From an uncultured Pseudomonadota bacterium (GTDB lineage Bacteria > Desulfobacterota_B > Binatia > UBA9968), in NCBI GenBank assembly GCA_946478635.1, contig CAMLCX010000314.1, forward strand, positions 1 to 6,088: DNA of 6,088 bases, read 5' to 3'. Below are positions 1 to 5,943 of this stretch, one piece after another. Made by a program: the position numbers and the translations under genes. The stretch's first letter is position 1. Every line of letters begins with the position of its first letter. Under the pieces are notes generated by a model. That model saw only the letters and a list, made by a program, of their open reading frames with translations. It was not told the DNA's origin and did not search any database.

Positions 1-45
1 AATTGTACCACCGTGCCGCAGCGGTGCCTCGGCACTTGAACAATT
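1..45. repeat. Imperfect inverted repeat at the left edge
   Basis: An outer 6-base arm, AATTGT (1-6), is complementary to ACAATT (40-45). It encloses a second perfect 6-base pair of arms, GTGCCG (13-18) and CGGCAC (30-35), around an 11-base loop. This could be a hairpin downstream of a gene lying to the left. There is no T-tract after it, so it is a poor match to an intrinsic terminator. The arms are short and the match may be chance. Confidence 0.2.
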
Positions 46-80
46 GAATGGAGCGGTCGAAAAATCCTAGTGAGGCCGCG

Positions 81-87
81 AAAGGAG
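81..87 (+). promoter_or_regulatory. Ribosome binding site of the VOC gene
   Basis: AAAGGAG lies 6 bases upstream of the ATG at 94. It decides the start: the in-frame GTG at 70 would put this Shine-Dalgarno sequence inside the coding region and has no comparable site of its own. Confidence 0.8.
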
Positions 88-93
88 CAAAAC

Positions 94-552
94 ATGAATG
101 ATACAGAAACCCGGAAAGCGCGCGCGCTGGGCATCAACCACGTCGTGCTTGAAGTCGACGATCTCGACAAGGCGCTCGAATTCTACGGCTCGTTCTTGCA
201 GTTTACCCTGCGCGGCAAGAGCGATCACAACGCGTTCATCGACCTGGGCGACCAGTTCATTCAGCTGACGCTGGGTCGAACTCAAATCGCCGACACCAAG
301 CGCCACTTCGGGTTGGTGGTCGATGACCGCGAGGCCGTGAGGAGCGCAATGACGCGGCTCGGCATCAAAAGCATCAACGACCGGTTGAATATTCTCGATC
401 CCTGGGGCAATCGAATCGAGATCGTCCCTTACGATGATTGCCAGTTCACCAAGACGCCCCGAGTACTCTCCGGCATGGGCCTGGCGCCGATCGAGAAAAC
501 CGCCAGCGCCCTCGAAGAATTGCGCAAGAAAGGCATGGCGCCCGAGGCCTAA
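94..552 (+). CDS. VOC family protein (glyoxalase/bleomycin resistance/extradiol dioxygenase fold)
   Basis: This is a 152-residue single-domain VOC protein, probably a cytoplasmic metal-dependent enzyme. The fold is shown by the opening strand GINHVVLEVDDLDKALEFY (13-31), which starts the first beta-alpha-beta-beta-beta module. The second module starts around HFGLVVDD (71-78) and ends in DPWGNRIEIV (102-111). Three residues sit where the family places its metal ligands: His16, His71 and Glu109. A catalytic metal site is therefore likely intact. The C-terminal tail (about 125-152) is an extra helix. Families with this layout include glyoxalase I-like lyases, fosfomycin-resistance thiol transferases, methylmalonyl-CoA epimerases and extradiol dioxygenases; the sequence does not let me choose among them. 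The ATG at 94 is preferred over the GTG at 70 because of the AAAGGAG site. It lies on the same strand as the transporter downstream, but the 165-base gap argues against a tight operon. Family is sure, substrate unknown. Confidence 0.9.
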   Translation: MNDTETRKARALGINHVVLEVDDLDKALEFYGSFLQFTLRGKSDHNAFIDLGDQFIQLTLGRTQIADTKRHFGLVVDDREAVRSAMTRLGIKSINDRLNILDPWGNRIEIVPYDDCQFTKTPRVLSGMGLAPIEKTASALEELRKKGMAPEA

Positions 553-717
553 GCCGCGCCAAACGCAGTCCGGAAAAATCGTAGGGCGTGAAGGACGGCG
601 CAAAACATTTTGTCACAATGCCAGGAATCGTTGAATGGTCTGCTTTGCGGAGCATGACCTCCGTGCCATGAGAAGATCTAACCGCAGTGATCCCGCGATA
701 ATCGAAAGCGTGCCTTC

Positions 718-1629
718 GTGAGCCTCGGCACCGCTGCGCCGTCCGCGCAGCGCGCTTCTGCCCTCGCGATCTGGTCGGCACTCGCCGCGGTTTACCTCAT
801 CTGGGGTTCAACTTATTTAGCCATCCGCTTCACGGTGGAAACCACGCCGCCGTTCTTGTCGGCTGCGGCGCGTTTCATTATTTCAGGCGGATTCTTGTAC
901 ATCTGGCGCCGCTTCGCCGGCGATCCCCGCCCCGGCCGCGAGCAGTGGCGTAACGCTTCCATCATCGGCATTTTCTTGCTCGTCGGCGGCAACGGCGGCG
1001 TCGTCTGGGCCGCGCAATTCATCCCGTCAAGCCTGTCGGCATTACTGGTCGCCACGGTACCCCTCTGGATGATTTTGTTCGACGCACTCCGCCACGGCGA
1101 CAGGCCAGGTCGCACAGCCCTGGGCGGCATTTTGCTCGGCTTTTGCGGCGCGGTATTGCTGGTCGGATGGACGGGAAATCAAGCAAGCGTGGCGCATCTT
1201 CACGGCGCCGCCGCGGTCCTGGTCGCTTCCTGCCTGTGGGCGATCGGTTCGATCTATGCCAAAACCGCCACGCTTCCCGCTTCCCCGCTCGTCACCACCG
1301 GCGTTGAAATGCTGGTAGGAGGTACGGTCCTCGTCTTCGTCGCCTACTTTTTCGGGGAGTTTGCTAGTTTCGATCTAAAAGCGGTGTCCCCGCGCTCATC
1401 GGTGGCCTGGGTGTACTTGACGGTCATTGGACCCGCCGCTTTCGTCTCCTATGCCTGGTTGTTACGTGTGGCGCCCATTCCGCTCGTGGCGACGTACTCC
1501 TACGTCAATCCTCTGGTGGCCATCATGCTCGGTTATTTTCTCGGCAACGAGATCCTCACACCGCGCATTTTGATTGCCGCGGCACTCATCATCGGCTCGG
1601 TCGTGCTTGTCAGCACGCCTAAACGCTAA
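718..1629 (+). CDS. EamA/DMT superfamily transporter (YedA-like)
   Basis: This 303-residue inner-membrane protein has about ten hydrophobic segments, near residues 16-37, 46-64, 81-100, 104-122, 132-150, 162-182, 192-212, 229-249, 255-275 and 282-299. That is the usual length and topology of the drug/metabolite transporter superfamily. It consists of two tandem EamA repeats (about 18-150 and 163-300). Typical motifs are YLIWGSTYLAIR (26-37) in helix 1, PPFLSAAARF (44-53) in helix 2, and YSYVNPLVAIMLGYFLGNE (260-278) near the C-terminus. Members export or exchange amino acids, nucleobases or other small metabolites; the substrate here cannot be read from sequence. The GTG at 718 is the first start after an in-frame TGA at 688-690. 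The upstream site is weak (GAAAG at 704-708), so a slightly later start is not excluded, but helix 1 begins by residue 16, which leaves little room. It runs convergently into the AI-2E family gene with 12 bases between the stops. Confidence 0.92.
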   Translation: MSLGTAAPSAQRASALAIWSALAAVYLIWGSTYLAIRFTVETTPPFLSAAARFIISGGFLYIWRRFAGDPRPGREQWRNASIIGIFLLVGGNGGVVWAAQFIPSSLSALLVATVPLWMILFDALRHGDRPGRTALGGILLGFCGAVLLVGWTGNQASVAHLHGAAAVLVASCLWAIGSIYAKTATLPASPLVTTGVEMLVGGTVLVFVAYFFGEFASFDLKAVSPRSSVAWVYLTVIGPAAFVSYAWLLRVAPIPLVATYSYVNPLVAIMLGYFLGNEILTPRILIAAALIIGSVVLVSTPKR

Positions 1630-1641
1630 AGCTAGATTGAT

Positions 1642-2775
1642 TCAACGGCCGATGAATTCGCCGAAACGGCCAAGCGGTCCGATGCGGTCGCAGATGATTT
1701 TGAGGATTGCCAGCAAAGGCACGGCCATCAATGCGCCGGGCACACCCCAGAGCCAGCCCCAGAAAATCAACCAAACCAGGAGAACAACCGGATTGAGCAT
1801 CAACCGGCGACCCAATACGAGTGGCAGTAGCACATATTCTTCGAGCAGATTTAAAGACAGATAAACCACGGGTACGAGGAGAATGGCGTTAATGACATCG
1901 AGGGTCACAAGCGCCACCAAAGTTACGATGGAGATCCCCACTACCGCCCCCACAAATGGAATGAAATGCAGCAGACCCGCCATGACGCCCCACAAATGCG
2001 GCGCCGGCAGGCCGAGAAAATACATGGCCACGCCGATCGCCAGCCCGAATAAAGTATTGATGGTGATGATCGTGATCAGGTAAAGCGAAATATCTTGCTC
2101 GATCTGGCGAGAAATCTCGACGGCCATTTTTTTGTCGTGAAAACGCGGCAGGGCGACCACCAGCTTACGCAACAGCATATCTTCCGACGCCAACAAGAAA
2201 TAAAGCAGGAGGGTAACAAGGCCCAAGCTCACGACGAAATCTTGGGTCGGCGCAAGCAGCGATTCTCCCAAGGTAGGTTTCCGGACTTCGACCTTTTGAG
2301 TTTGATTCGTAGTGCCCAGGCTGGTCAGCCGGTCGACCTCCTTGGTCGCTTTGTTGACCTCCTCAACCGACTGCCTGACCCCCTTCAGCTTGCGCTCGAC
2401 TTGGCGCACCGTCTGGGGCAGTTTGCCCATCCACTCTCCAGCGGGGGAAGCGATCTGATAAACTCCAAATCCAAGAGCGCCGAGCATGGCAACGATCACC
2501 ACGACCGCGCCCACTGGAGGCGGTATATGGAAACGCGCGAGCCATCGGATCACCGAAGCGAATAGGAATTTGAGCAGAATAGCCAGAAGGACCGGGATAA
2601 AGAACGAGCTGCCTATTTTGAGCGTGTACAAAACAAGCAGTAGAAATATGCCGTTCAACGCGACCGAACGAAGATTGGCGGGCCGCTGCAATACTTGAGA
2701 CTCTCCGCTATCCGGGACCCGCTCTGGATCCTGCGCAATCAGCTCTGGATCGTCGGATATTTGCGGCATTTTCAT
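1642..2775 (-). CDS. AI-2E family transporter / PerM-like membrane protein
   Basis: This is a 377-residue polytopic inner-membrane protein of the AI-2E transporter family (formerly UPF0118, with PerM, TqsA and YdiK). An acidic, proline-containing N-terminal tail (1-35) precedes hydrophobic hairpins at about 38-72 and 86-110. A charged, probably coiled amphipathic stretch (118-152) follows, then the C-terminal helix bundle from about 178. Family hallmarks are GLPAPHLWGVMAGLLHFIPF, leading into GAVVG, and near the end PVVLLVWLIFWGWLWGVPGA followed by LMAVPLLAI. Known members include the AI-2 exporter TqsA and putative Na+/H+ antiporters, so the family name should not be taken as proof of quorum-sensing transport. 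The start ATG (2773-2775) has only a weak upstream GTGAAG; the Met at codon 3 is an alternative. The gene diverges from the GST gene and has a plausible promoter of its own. Confidence 0.92.
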   Translation of the reverse strand: MKMPQISDDPELIAQDPERVPDSGESQVLQRPANLRSVALNGIFLLLVLYTLKIGSSFFIPVLLAILLKFLFASVIRWLARFHIPPPVGAVVVIVAMLGALGFGVYQIASPAGEWMGKLPQTVRQVERKLKGVRQSVEEVNKATKEVDRLTSLGTTNQTQKVEVRKPTLGESLLAPTQDFVVSLGLVTLLLYFLLASEDMLLRKLVVALPRFHDKKMAVEISRQIEQDISLYLITIITINTLFGLAIGVAMYFLGLPAPHLWGVMAGLLHFIPFVGAVVGISIVTLVALVTLDVINAILLVPVVYLSLNLLEEYVLLPLVLGRRLMLNPVVLLVWLIFWGWLWGVPGALMAVPLLAILKIICDRIGPLGRFGEFIGR

Positions 2776-2825
2776 AGCAACACTTCACAAAACGGCGCCC
2801 CAATCACAAACAGTCCCGAACTAAG

Positions 2826-2853
2826 AGCATAGCCTGGCTAGCGCCTTTTTCAA
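2826..2853 (-). promoter_or_regulatory. Candidate sigma70-type promoter for the AI-2E family gene
   Basis: Read on the minus strand, a TTGAAA -35 box (2853-2848) is separated by 16 bases from a TATGCT -10 box (2831-2826). These match the consensus at 5 of 6 and 4 of 6 positions. Transcription would start near 2819, giving a leader of roughly 44 bases. This is a pattern match only. Confidence 0.4.
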
Positions 2854-2970
2854 TAAGAGACTCCAAAAATAGGCACCAGCCGCAATCATCTTTCCCTGCG
2901 AGCCGAAGAAGCGCGCCTCTCCTTGCCGGCAAAATCTCCCGGTGTTAAGAGACTAGCAAGTCAACGGATT

Positions 2971-2974
2971 GGAG
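2971..2974 (+). promoter_or_regulatory. Ribosome binding site of the GST gene
   Basis: GGAG lies 7 bases upstream of the ATG at 2982 and supports that start. No convincing -35/-10 pair was found for this gene; TTGCCG (2923-2928) followed 16 bases later by TTAAGA is the best but weak. Confidence 0.7.
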
Positions 2975-2981
2975 AACTTTC

Positions 2982-3587
2982 ATGGCCATCAAACTTTACG
3001 ACGCGGTGCCGTCCTCCAACAGCGACCGGACAAAGATTGCGCTCCATGAAAAAGGCCTGCCCTACGAGCGCATCACGCTTGTGCTGGCGAACAAAGAGCA
3101 AAAGCGTCCGGAATTTCTCCGGCTCAACCCTTACGGCAAAGTGCCTGTCATCGACGATGACGGCAAGATTTTATTTGAATCGTGCATCATCAACGAGTAC
3201 CTCGACGAAAGGTACCCAAACCCGTCGCTGATGCCGAAAGATCCATACCTGCGCGGGCGCGGCCGCGTGCTCGTCGATTTTGCGCTCAATTATATGCACG
3301 AACCCTACTGGGCGCTGCGCGGCGAGATGCTCAAACCCGCCGGCGCGCGCGACAAAGCGGTCATCGAAGAGAAGCACCGCGGCTTGCGAGAACTGATGCA
3401 ATATCTCGAAGCGGCACTGGGCGACAAAAACTATTTTCTCGGCGACCTTGGTCTAACCGATATCGCGATCATACCGCGCGCCCTGCGCATGGAAGCCTAC
3501 GGCGCGCTGCCGGCGCCCTCGCTACCGAAACTCAACGCCTGGCTCCAGCGGATGAAAGAACGGCCGTCGGTTAAGCAGATTCTGTAG
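2982..3587 (+). CDS. Glutathione S-transferase family protein
   Basis: This 201-residue cytosolic GST has the normal length for the family. The N-terminal thioredoxin-like domain covers about 3-80: the first strand IKLYD, then a serine-rich catalytic loop SSNSDR (11-16) where Ser/Cys GSTs keep their active-site residue. The cis-proline motif NPYGKVPVI (49-57, Pro55) and the glutathione gamma-glutamyl-binding Glu66-Ser67 follow, then IINEYLDERYP (69-79). The all-helical C-terminal domain (about 88-201) contains FLGDLGLTDIAIIPR, the equivalent of the N-capping box region with Asp160; the usual Ser/Thr three residues before it is Gly157. The protein resembles bacterial stringent-starvation/beta-like or zeta-like GSTs, but I cannot assign a class. 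Family members conjugate glutathione to electrophiles, isomerise maleylacetoacetate-type compounds or act non-catalytically. It is transcribed alone, divergent from the AI-2E gene and convergent with the first solute-binding protein gene. Confidence 0.92.
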   Translation: MAIKLYDAVPSSNSDRTKIALHEKGLPYERITLVLANKEQKRPEFLRLNPYGKVPVIDDDGKILFESCIINEYLDERYPNPSLMPKDPYLRGRGRVLVDFALNYMHEPYWALRGEMLKPAGARDKAVIEEKHRGLRELMQYLEAALGDKNYFLGDLGLTDIAIIPRALRMEAYGALPAPSLPKLNAWLQRMKERPSVKQIL

Positions 3588-3649
3588 TATCGCTGATCCA
3601 TGGGATCCCGCGTGGCCGGATCATTCACGATCACGTATCATGAAAGGGT

Positions 3650-3660
3650 CCCGTGCCGGG
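3650..3660 (-). terminator. Weak candidate hairpin in the convergent gap after the GST and TctC genes
   Basis: CCCG (3650-3653) and CGGG (3657-3660) form a short stem with a 3-base loop, 10 bases past the stop of the minus-strand TctC gene. It is followed on that strand by ACCCTTTC rather than a run of T. A second small hairpin, GATCC-ATG-GGATC (3595-3607), lies just past the GST stop. Neither is a strong intrinsic terminator. Confidence 0.2.
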
Positions 3661-3669
3661 TCTCATTCT

Positions 3670-4707
3670 CTATTTCAAAACTTCCTTTAGCTTTGCGACG
3701 ACCGCCGGTGGCGTCTTGAACAGGTTGTGGATCGATTGCTCGATCTCTTCACCCGAGGCCGGAGCTATTTCCAAATTGGCCTTGCCGGCGTCATTGAGAA
3801 AGTCGAGGTCTTTGACCGTCTGTGTAAACGCCTGGCGCAAGATCCGCACCCGATCCTTCGGCGTACCGGGCGGTATCGAATAGCTATACGTAATGGCGCT
3901 GGGTTGATGGACGCCGGCCTCGATGAGCTGGCGCGCCTCCGCCGTTTTAGCAAAGCTGATGGTCAGGGGAATTTTTGGTAGATCGGGATGGGCTTTCGGC
4001 GCGCTTTGCATCATGATCGAAACCAAGTTGGATTCGATCGCCTTGCGCCAGGTCGTGCGCACCGAAACCCAGGAAAACCCGCATAAACCGTCGATCTCTC
4101 CCGACTCGACCGCAACCCGCATATCGGCGGTTCCCTTGTAACCCGTAATCAAACGCATCGGCAGTCCGATCGCCTCCTTGAGAACTTTTGCAACGTCGTC
4201 CGTCGTCGCCCCCGGAGCGCTGCCCGCGAGCTTGTAGACGGTTTTAGAGGCCAGCCATTGCTCGGCACTGGTAATCCCGGTTTTCTGGCTCAGCAGGCAA
4301 AGGTCATGGTTGTAACCCGGCGCGCCCATCCATTCCATTTTACGGGCGTCGAACTCAATTCCCTGCGCGCCCACCAACTGAGCGAGAATTTGATTGCCGT
4401 TGAAGGCGCCCACGGTGAGTCCGTCGGGCTTGGCCACTTTGTAAATGTGATTCGCCGCAATCAAGCTACCCGCCCCCGTCATGTTCTCGACGATGACGGT
4501 GGGATTGCCAGGCACGTATTTGCCCATGTAGCGCGCCACGATACGAGCGAACGTATCGAAACCGCCGCCCGGCGAAAAACCGACGATAATCCGAATCACT
4601 TTGCCCCGGTAAAACTCTTCTCCGGCAGAGCCCGCTTCAATGCGCGCGGCGCCGAAAAGAGTAAAAAGAATCATCCAAAGAATCATTGGTAAAGCGAACC
4701 GTTTCAT
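3670..4707 (-). CDS. TctC/Bug-type tripartite tricarboxylate transporter substrate-binding protein (paralog A)
   Basis: This 345-residue exported protein is predicted to bind a small carboxylated solute in the periplasm. The signal peptide starts MKR, has a hydrophobic core (4-21) and a likely cleavage after IEA (Ala25). The mature protein opens with EEFYRGKVIRIIVGFSPGGG and FDT, the Bug-family first strand and ligand loop (37-52). VPGNPTVIVENMTGAGS (65-81) and AKPDGLTVG (92-100) follow; these are the family's VVEN-GAG and PDG-T signatures. Length is typical. Bug proteins usually deliver ligand to a TctA/TctB permease, but none is encoded here, so it may use a permease elsewhere or act as a sensor. 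The ATG at 4707 is chosen because AAAGGA sits 6 bases upstream and the signal peptide begins there; the longer frame to 4743 adds 12 charged residues ahead of it. It is paired divergently with paralog B, to which it aligns without gaps from Phe32 to Cys209. Cys137 and Cys209 are its only cysteines. Ligand unknown. Confidence 0.93.
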   Translation of the reverse strand: MKRFALPMILWMILFTLFGAARIEAGSAGEEFYRGKVIRIIVGFSPGGGFDTFARIVARYMGKYVPGNPTVIVENMTGAGSLIAANHIYKVAKPDGLTVGAFNGNQILAQLVGAQGIEFDARKMEWMGAPGYNHDLCLLSQKTGITSAEQWLASKTVYKLAGSAPGATTDDVAKVLKEAIGLPMRLITGYKGTADMRVAVESGEIDGLCGFSWVSVRTTWRKAIESNLVSIMMQSAPKAHPDLPKIPLTISFAKTAEARQLIEAGVHQPSAITYSYSIPPGTPKDRVRILRQAFTQTVKDLDFLNDAGKANLEIAPASGEEIEQSIHNLFKTPPAVVAKLKEVLK

Positions 4708-4735
4708 AATCCGTCCTTTCTCGTGTGCCTGGCTT

Positions 4736-4744
4736 AAGCGCATT
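4736..4744. repeat. Direct repeat copy 1 in the shared divergent promoter region
   Basis: AAGCGCATT occurs here and again at 4805-4813, 69 bases apart in the same orientation. Both copies are followed by CAA, after one base (A) here and two (GA) in the other. This copy lies at or just downstream of the likely -10 region of the minus-strand gene, so it is a candidate operator half of a shared regulator. Confidence 0.35.
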
Positions 4745-4746
4745 AC

Positions 4747-4776
4747 AAACTATTTTAAACGCCGCATTGCCGTCAA
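4747..4776 (-). promoter_or_regulatory. Tentative promoter of paralog A
   Basis: On the minus strand, TTGACG (4776-4771) is a 5 of 6 match to a -35 box. The best-spaced -10 is TAGTTT (4752-4747), 18 bases away and only a 3 of 6 match. Better -10 look-alikes nearby (TAAAAT at 4757-4752, TGTAAT at 4747-4742) have spacings of 13 and 23 bases. The location is plausible, but the exact -10 is not settled. Confidence 0.3.
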
Positions 4777-4804
4777 CTGAATTTTATCCATACAGTCAGG
4801 CAGC

Positions 4805-4813
4805 AAGCGCATT
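4805..4813. repeat. Direct repeat copy 2, overlapping the -35 box of paralog B
   Basis: This second AAGCGCATT shares its last two bases with the TTGACA box at 4812-4817. A protein bound here would be well placed to block or modulate transcription of paralog B. Confidence 0.35.
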
Positions 4814-4839
4814 GACAATCGGATCGGTTCGCCTATAGT
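4812..4839 (+). promoter_or_regulatory. Strong sigma70-type promoter for paralog B
   Basis: TTGACA (4812-4817, perfect -35) is followed after 16 bases by TATAGT (4834-4839, 5 of 6 match to -10). Transcription would begin near 4846, leaving a leader of only about 19 bases that carries the ribosome binding site. This placement argues against the in-frame TTG at 4841, which would lie upstream of the RNA start. Confidence 0.7.
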
Positions 4840-4853
4840 TTTGACCCGATTCG

Positions 4854-4860
4854 AAGGAGG
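4854..4860 (+). promoter_or_regulatory. Ribosome binding site of paralog B
   Basis: AAGGAGG, a near-perfect Shine-Dalgarno sequence, ends 4 bases before the ATG at 4865 and fixes that start. Confidence 0.8.
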
Positions 4861-4864
4861 GGTT

Positions 4865-5884
4865 ATGGTTTATAAACTTCTTTTGCTCTCCGCCGCCATC
4901 GTTACCCTGAACGCTGGATCGTCCCGGGCCGACGATTTTTACAAAGACAAAACCGTGCGCATCATCGTCGGCGGCAGCGCCGGCGGCGGTTTCGATACTT
5001 ACAGCCGAGTGATGGCCCGGCACATGGGCAAACACATCCCCGGCAACCCTTCCGTGATGGTTGAAAATATGACCGGCGCCGGAACATTGATCGCGGCCAA
5101 GTATTTGCACAGCAGCGCCAAACCCGACGGCTTGACGTTCGGAATATTCAACGGAGGCTTGATTCTCGGGCGCGTGCTCGGAATGAAGGGCATCGACTTC
5201 GACGTGCGCGAGCTGCAATACATCGGCGTGCCGGTGCAGGACAGCACGGTTTGCACATTGCGCAAAGAGAGCGGCGTCAGCAGTGTCGAACAATGGTATG
5301 CGGCGAAGAGTCCGATCAAGCTGGGCGGACTTGGTCCGGGAAACAGCGTCAGCGATGTGCCGCGCGTGCTCAAGGCCGCCCTGGATCTGCCGCTCCAGAT
5401 GGTTGATGGCTACAAAGGAACGGCGGAGGTGCGCATGGCGGCCGATGCCGGCGAGCTTCATGGCGCCTGTTGGGCGTGGGAATCGATGCGAGTCGCTTGG
5501 TCAAACGGCTTGAAGGCCGGGGATGCCAAGGTCATTCTCCAGGTCGCGATGAAAAAAATCCCCGACTTGCCCGGCGTGCCTGCGGCGATGGACCTGGCCA
5601 AGAGCGATGAAGCGCGCCAGCTTCTCAAAGCCGGCGCGATCGACCCTGCCGCCATCGTCCGCGTTTACGTCACCTCGCCCCGCACACCCAAAGACCGTTT
5701 GGAAACCCTCCGCAAAGCGTTTGCTGCCACCCTCACCGACCCGGAATTTCTCGCCGAAACCAGGAAGATCAATCTCGACGTCAATCCGCTGAGCGGAGAA
5801 GAGGTCAAAAAGATCGTCGATGATTTATTTAAATTACCGGCTCCGATGGTCACGAAGCTGGCGGCGGTGCTCGCGGGAAAATAA
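4865..5884 (+). CDS. TctC/Bug-type tripartite tricarboxylate transporter substrate-binding protein (paralog B)
   Basis: This is a 339-residue exported solute-binding protein of the same family as the minus-strand neighbour. The signal peptide (1-22) has a hydrophobic core KLLLLSAAIVTL and a likely cleavage after SRA (Ala22). The mature protein starts DDFYKDKTVRIIVGGSAGGG and FDT (23-45), then IPGNPSVMVENMTGAGT (58-74) and AKPDGLTFG (85-93). The loop reads SAGGGFD, with Ala39 where paralog A and most Bug proteins have proline. Cys130 and Cys202 are its only cysteines and align exactly with Cys137 and Cys209 of paralog A. Hand counting gives about 93 identities in 178 ungapped positions. The Trp-rich CWAWESMRVAW replaces CGFSWVSVRTTW, so the ligand pocket or surface may differ. 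Start ATG 4865 is fixed by AAGGAGG and by the promoter just upstream. No permease gene follows; a repeat element lies 59 bases downstream. Family is sure, ligand and permease partner unknown. Confidence 0.93.
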   Translation: MVYKLLLLSAAIVTLNAGSSRADDFYKDKTVRIIVGGSAGGGFDTYSRVMARHMGKHIPGNPSVMVENMTGAGTLIAAKYLHSSAKPDGLTFGIFNGGLILGRVLGMKGIDFDVRELQYIGVPVQDSTVCTLRKESGVSSVEQWYAAKSPIKLGGLGPGNSVSDVPRVLKAALDLPLQMVDGYKGTAEVRMAADAGELHGACWAWESMRVAWSNGLKAGDAKVILQVAMKKIPDLPGVPAAMDLAKSDEARQLLKAGAIDPAAIVRVYVTSPRTPKDRLETLRKAFAATLTDPEFLAETRKINLDVNPLSGEEVKKIVDDLFKLPAPMVTKLAAVLAGK

Positions 5885-5943
5885 TTTTGTCGGACTTGCA
5901 TCTAAGCGTCGCAGCCATGGCAGGAGCAAACAATCACGCTCAA

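Noticed and set aside
70..93. GTG at 70 as the VOC start, extending the protein by 8 residues
   Set aside because: The AAAGGAG site at 81-87 serves the ATG at 94; the extension would encode that site.
67..603. A 178-codon minus-strand frame over the VOC gene
   Set aside because: It mirrors a VOC domain with an intact metal-ligand triad on the plus strand, and shows no family motif of its own.
606..620. Imperfect palindrome CATTTTGTCACAATG upstream of the EamA gene as an operator
   Set aside because: It has an internal mismatch, no second copy and no adjacent convincing promoter; it is within what chance produces in a 165-base gap.
2095..2565. A 156-codon plus-strand frame inside the AI-2E family gene
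   Set aside because: It lies wholly antisense to a gene with clear family signatures, and is low-complexity in Leu, Asp, Gln and Arg as expected for a complement of a helix-rich protein.
1642..2775. Quorum-sensing (AI-2) system
   Set aside because: Only a member of the broad AI-2E/PerM family is present, with no LuxS, LuxP or Lsr genes. The family name alone does not support signal transport.
3182..3574. A 130-codon plus-strand frame overlapping the GST in another phase
   Set aside because: It is Arg/Ala-rich with no motif and no ribosome binding site, while the GST frame carries all family landmarks.
4796..5461. A 221-codon open frame on the minus strand inside paralog B, with a similar one (4258-4692, plus strand) antisense to paralog A
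   Set aside because: Each is antisense to a well-supported gene with signal peptide, family motifs and ribosome binding site. Their mutual resemblance follows from the similarity of the two paralogs read backwards, and their composition (His, Ala, Arg-rich) is typical of antisense shadows.
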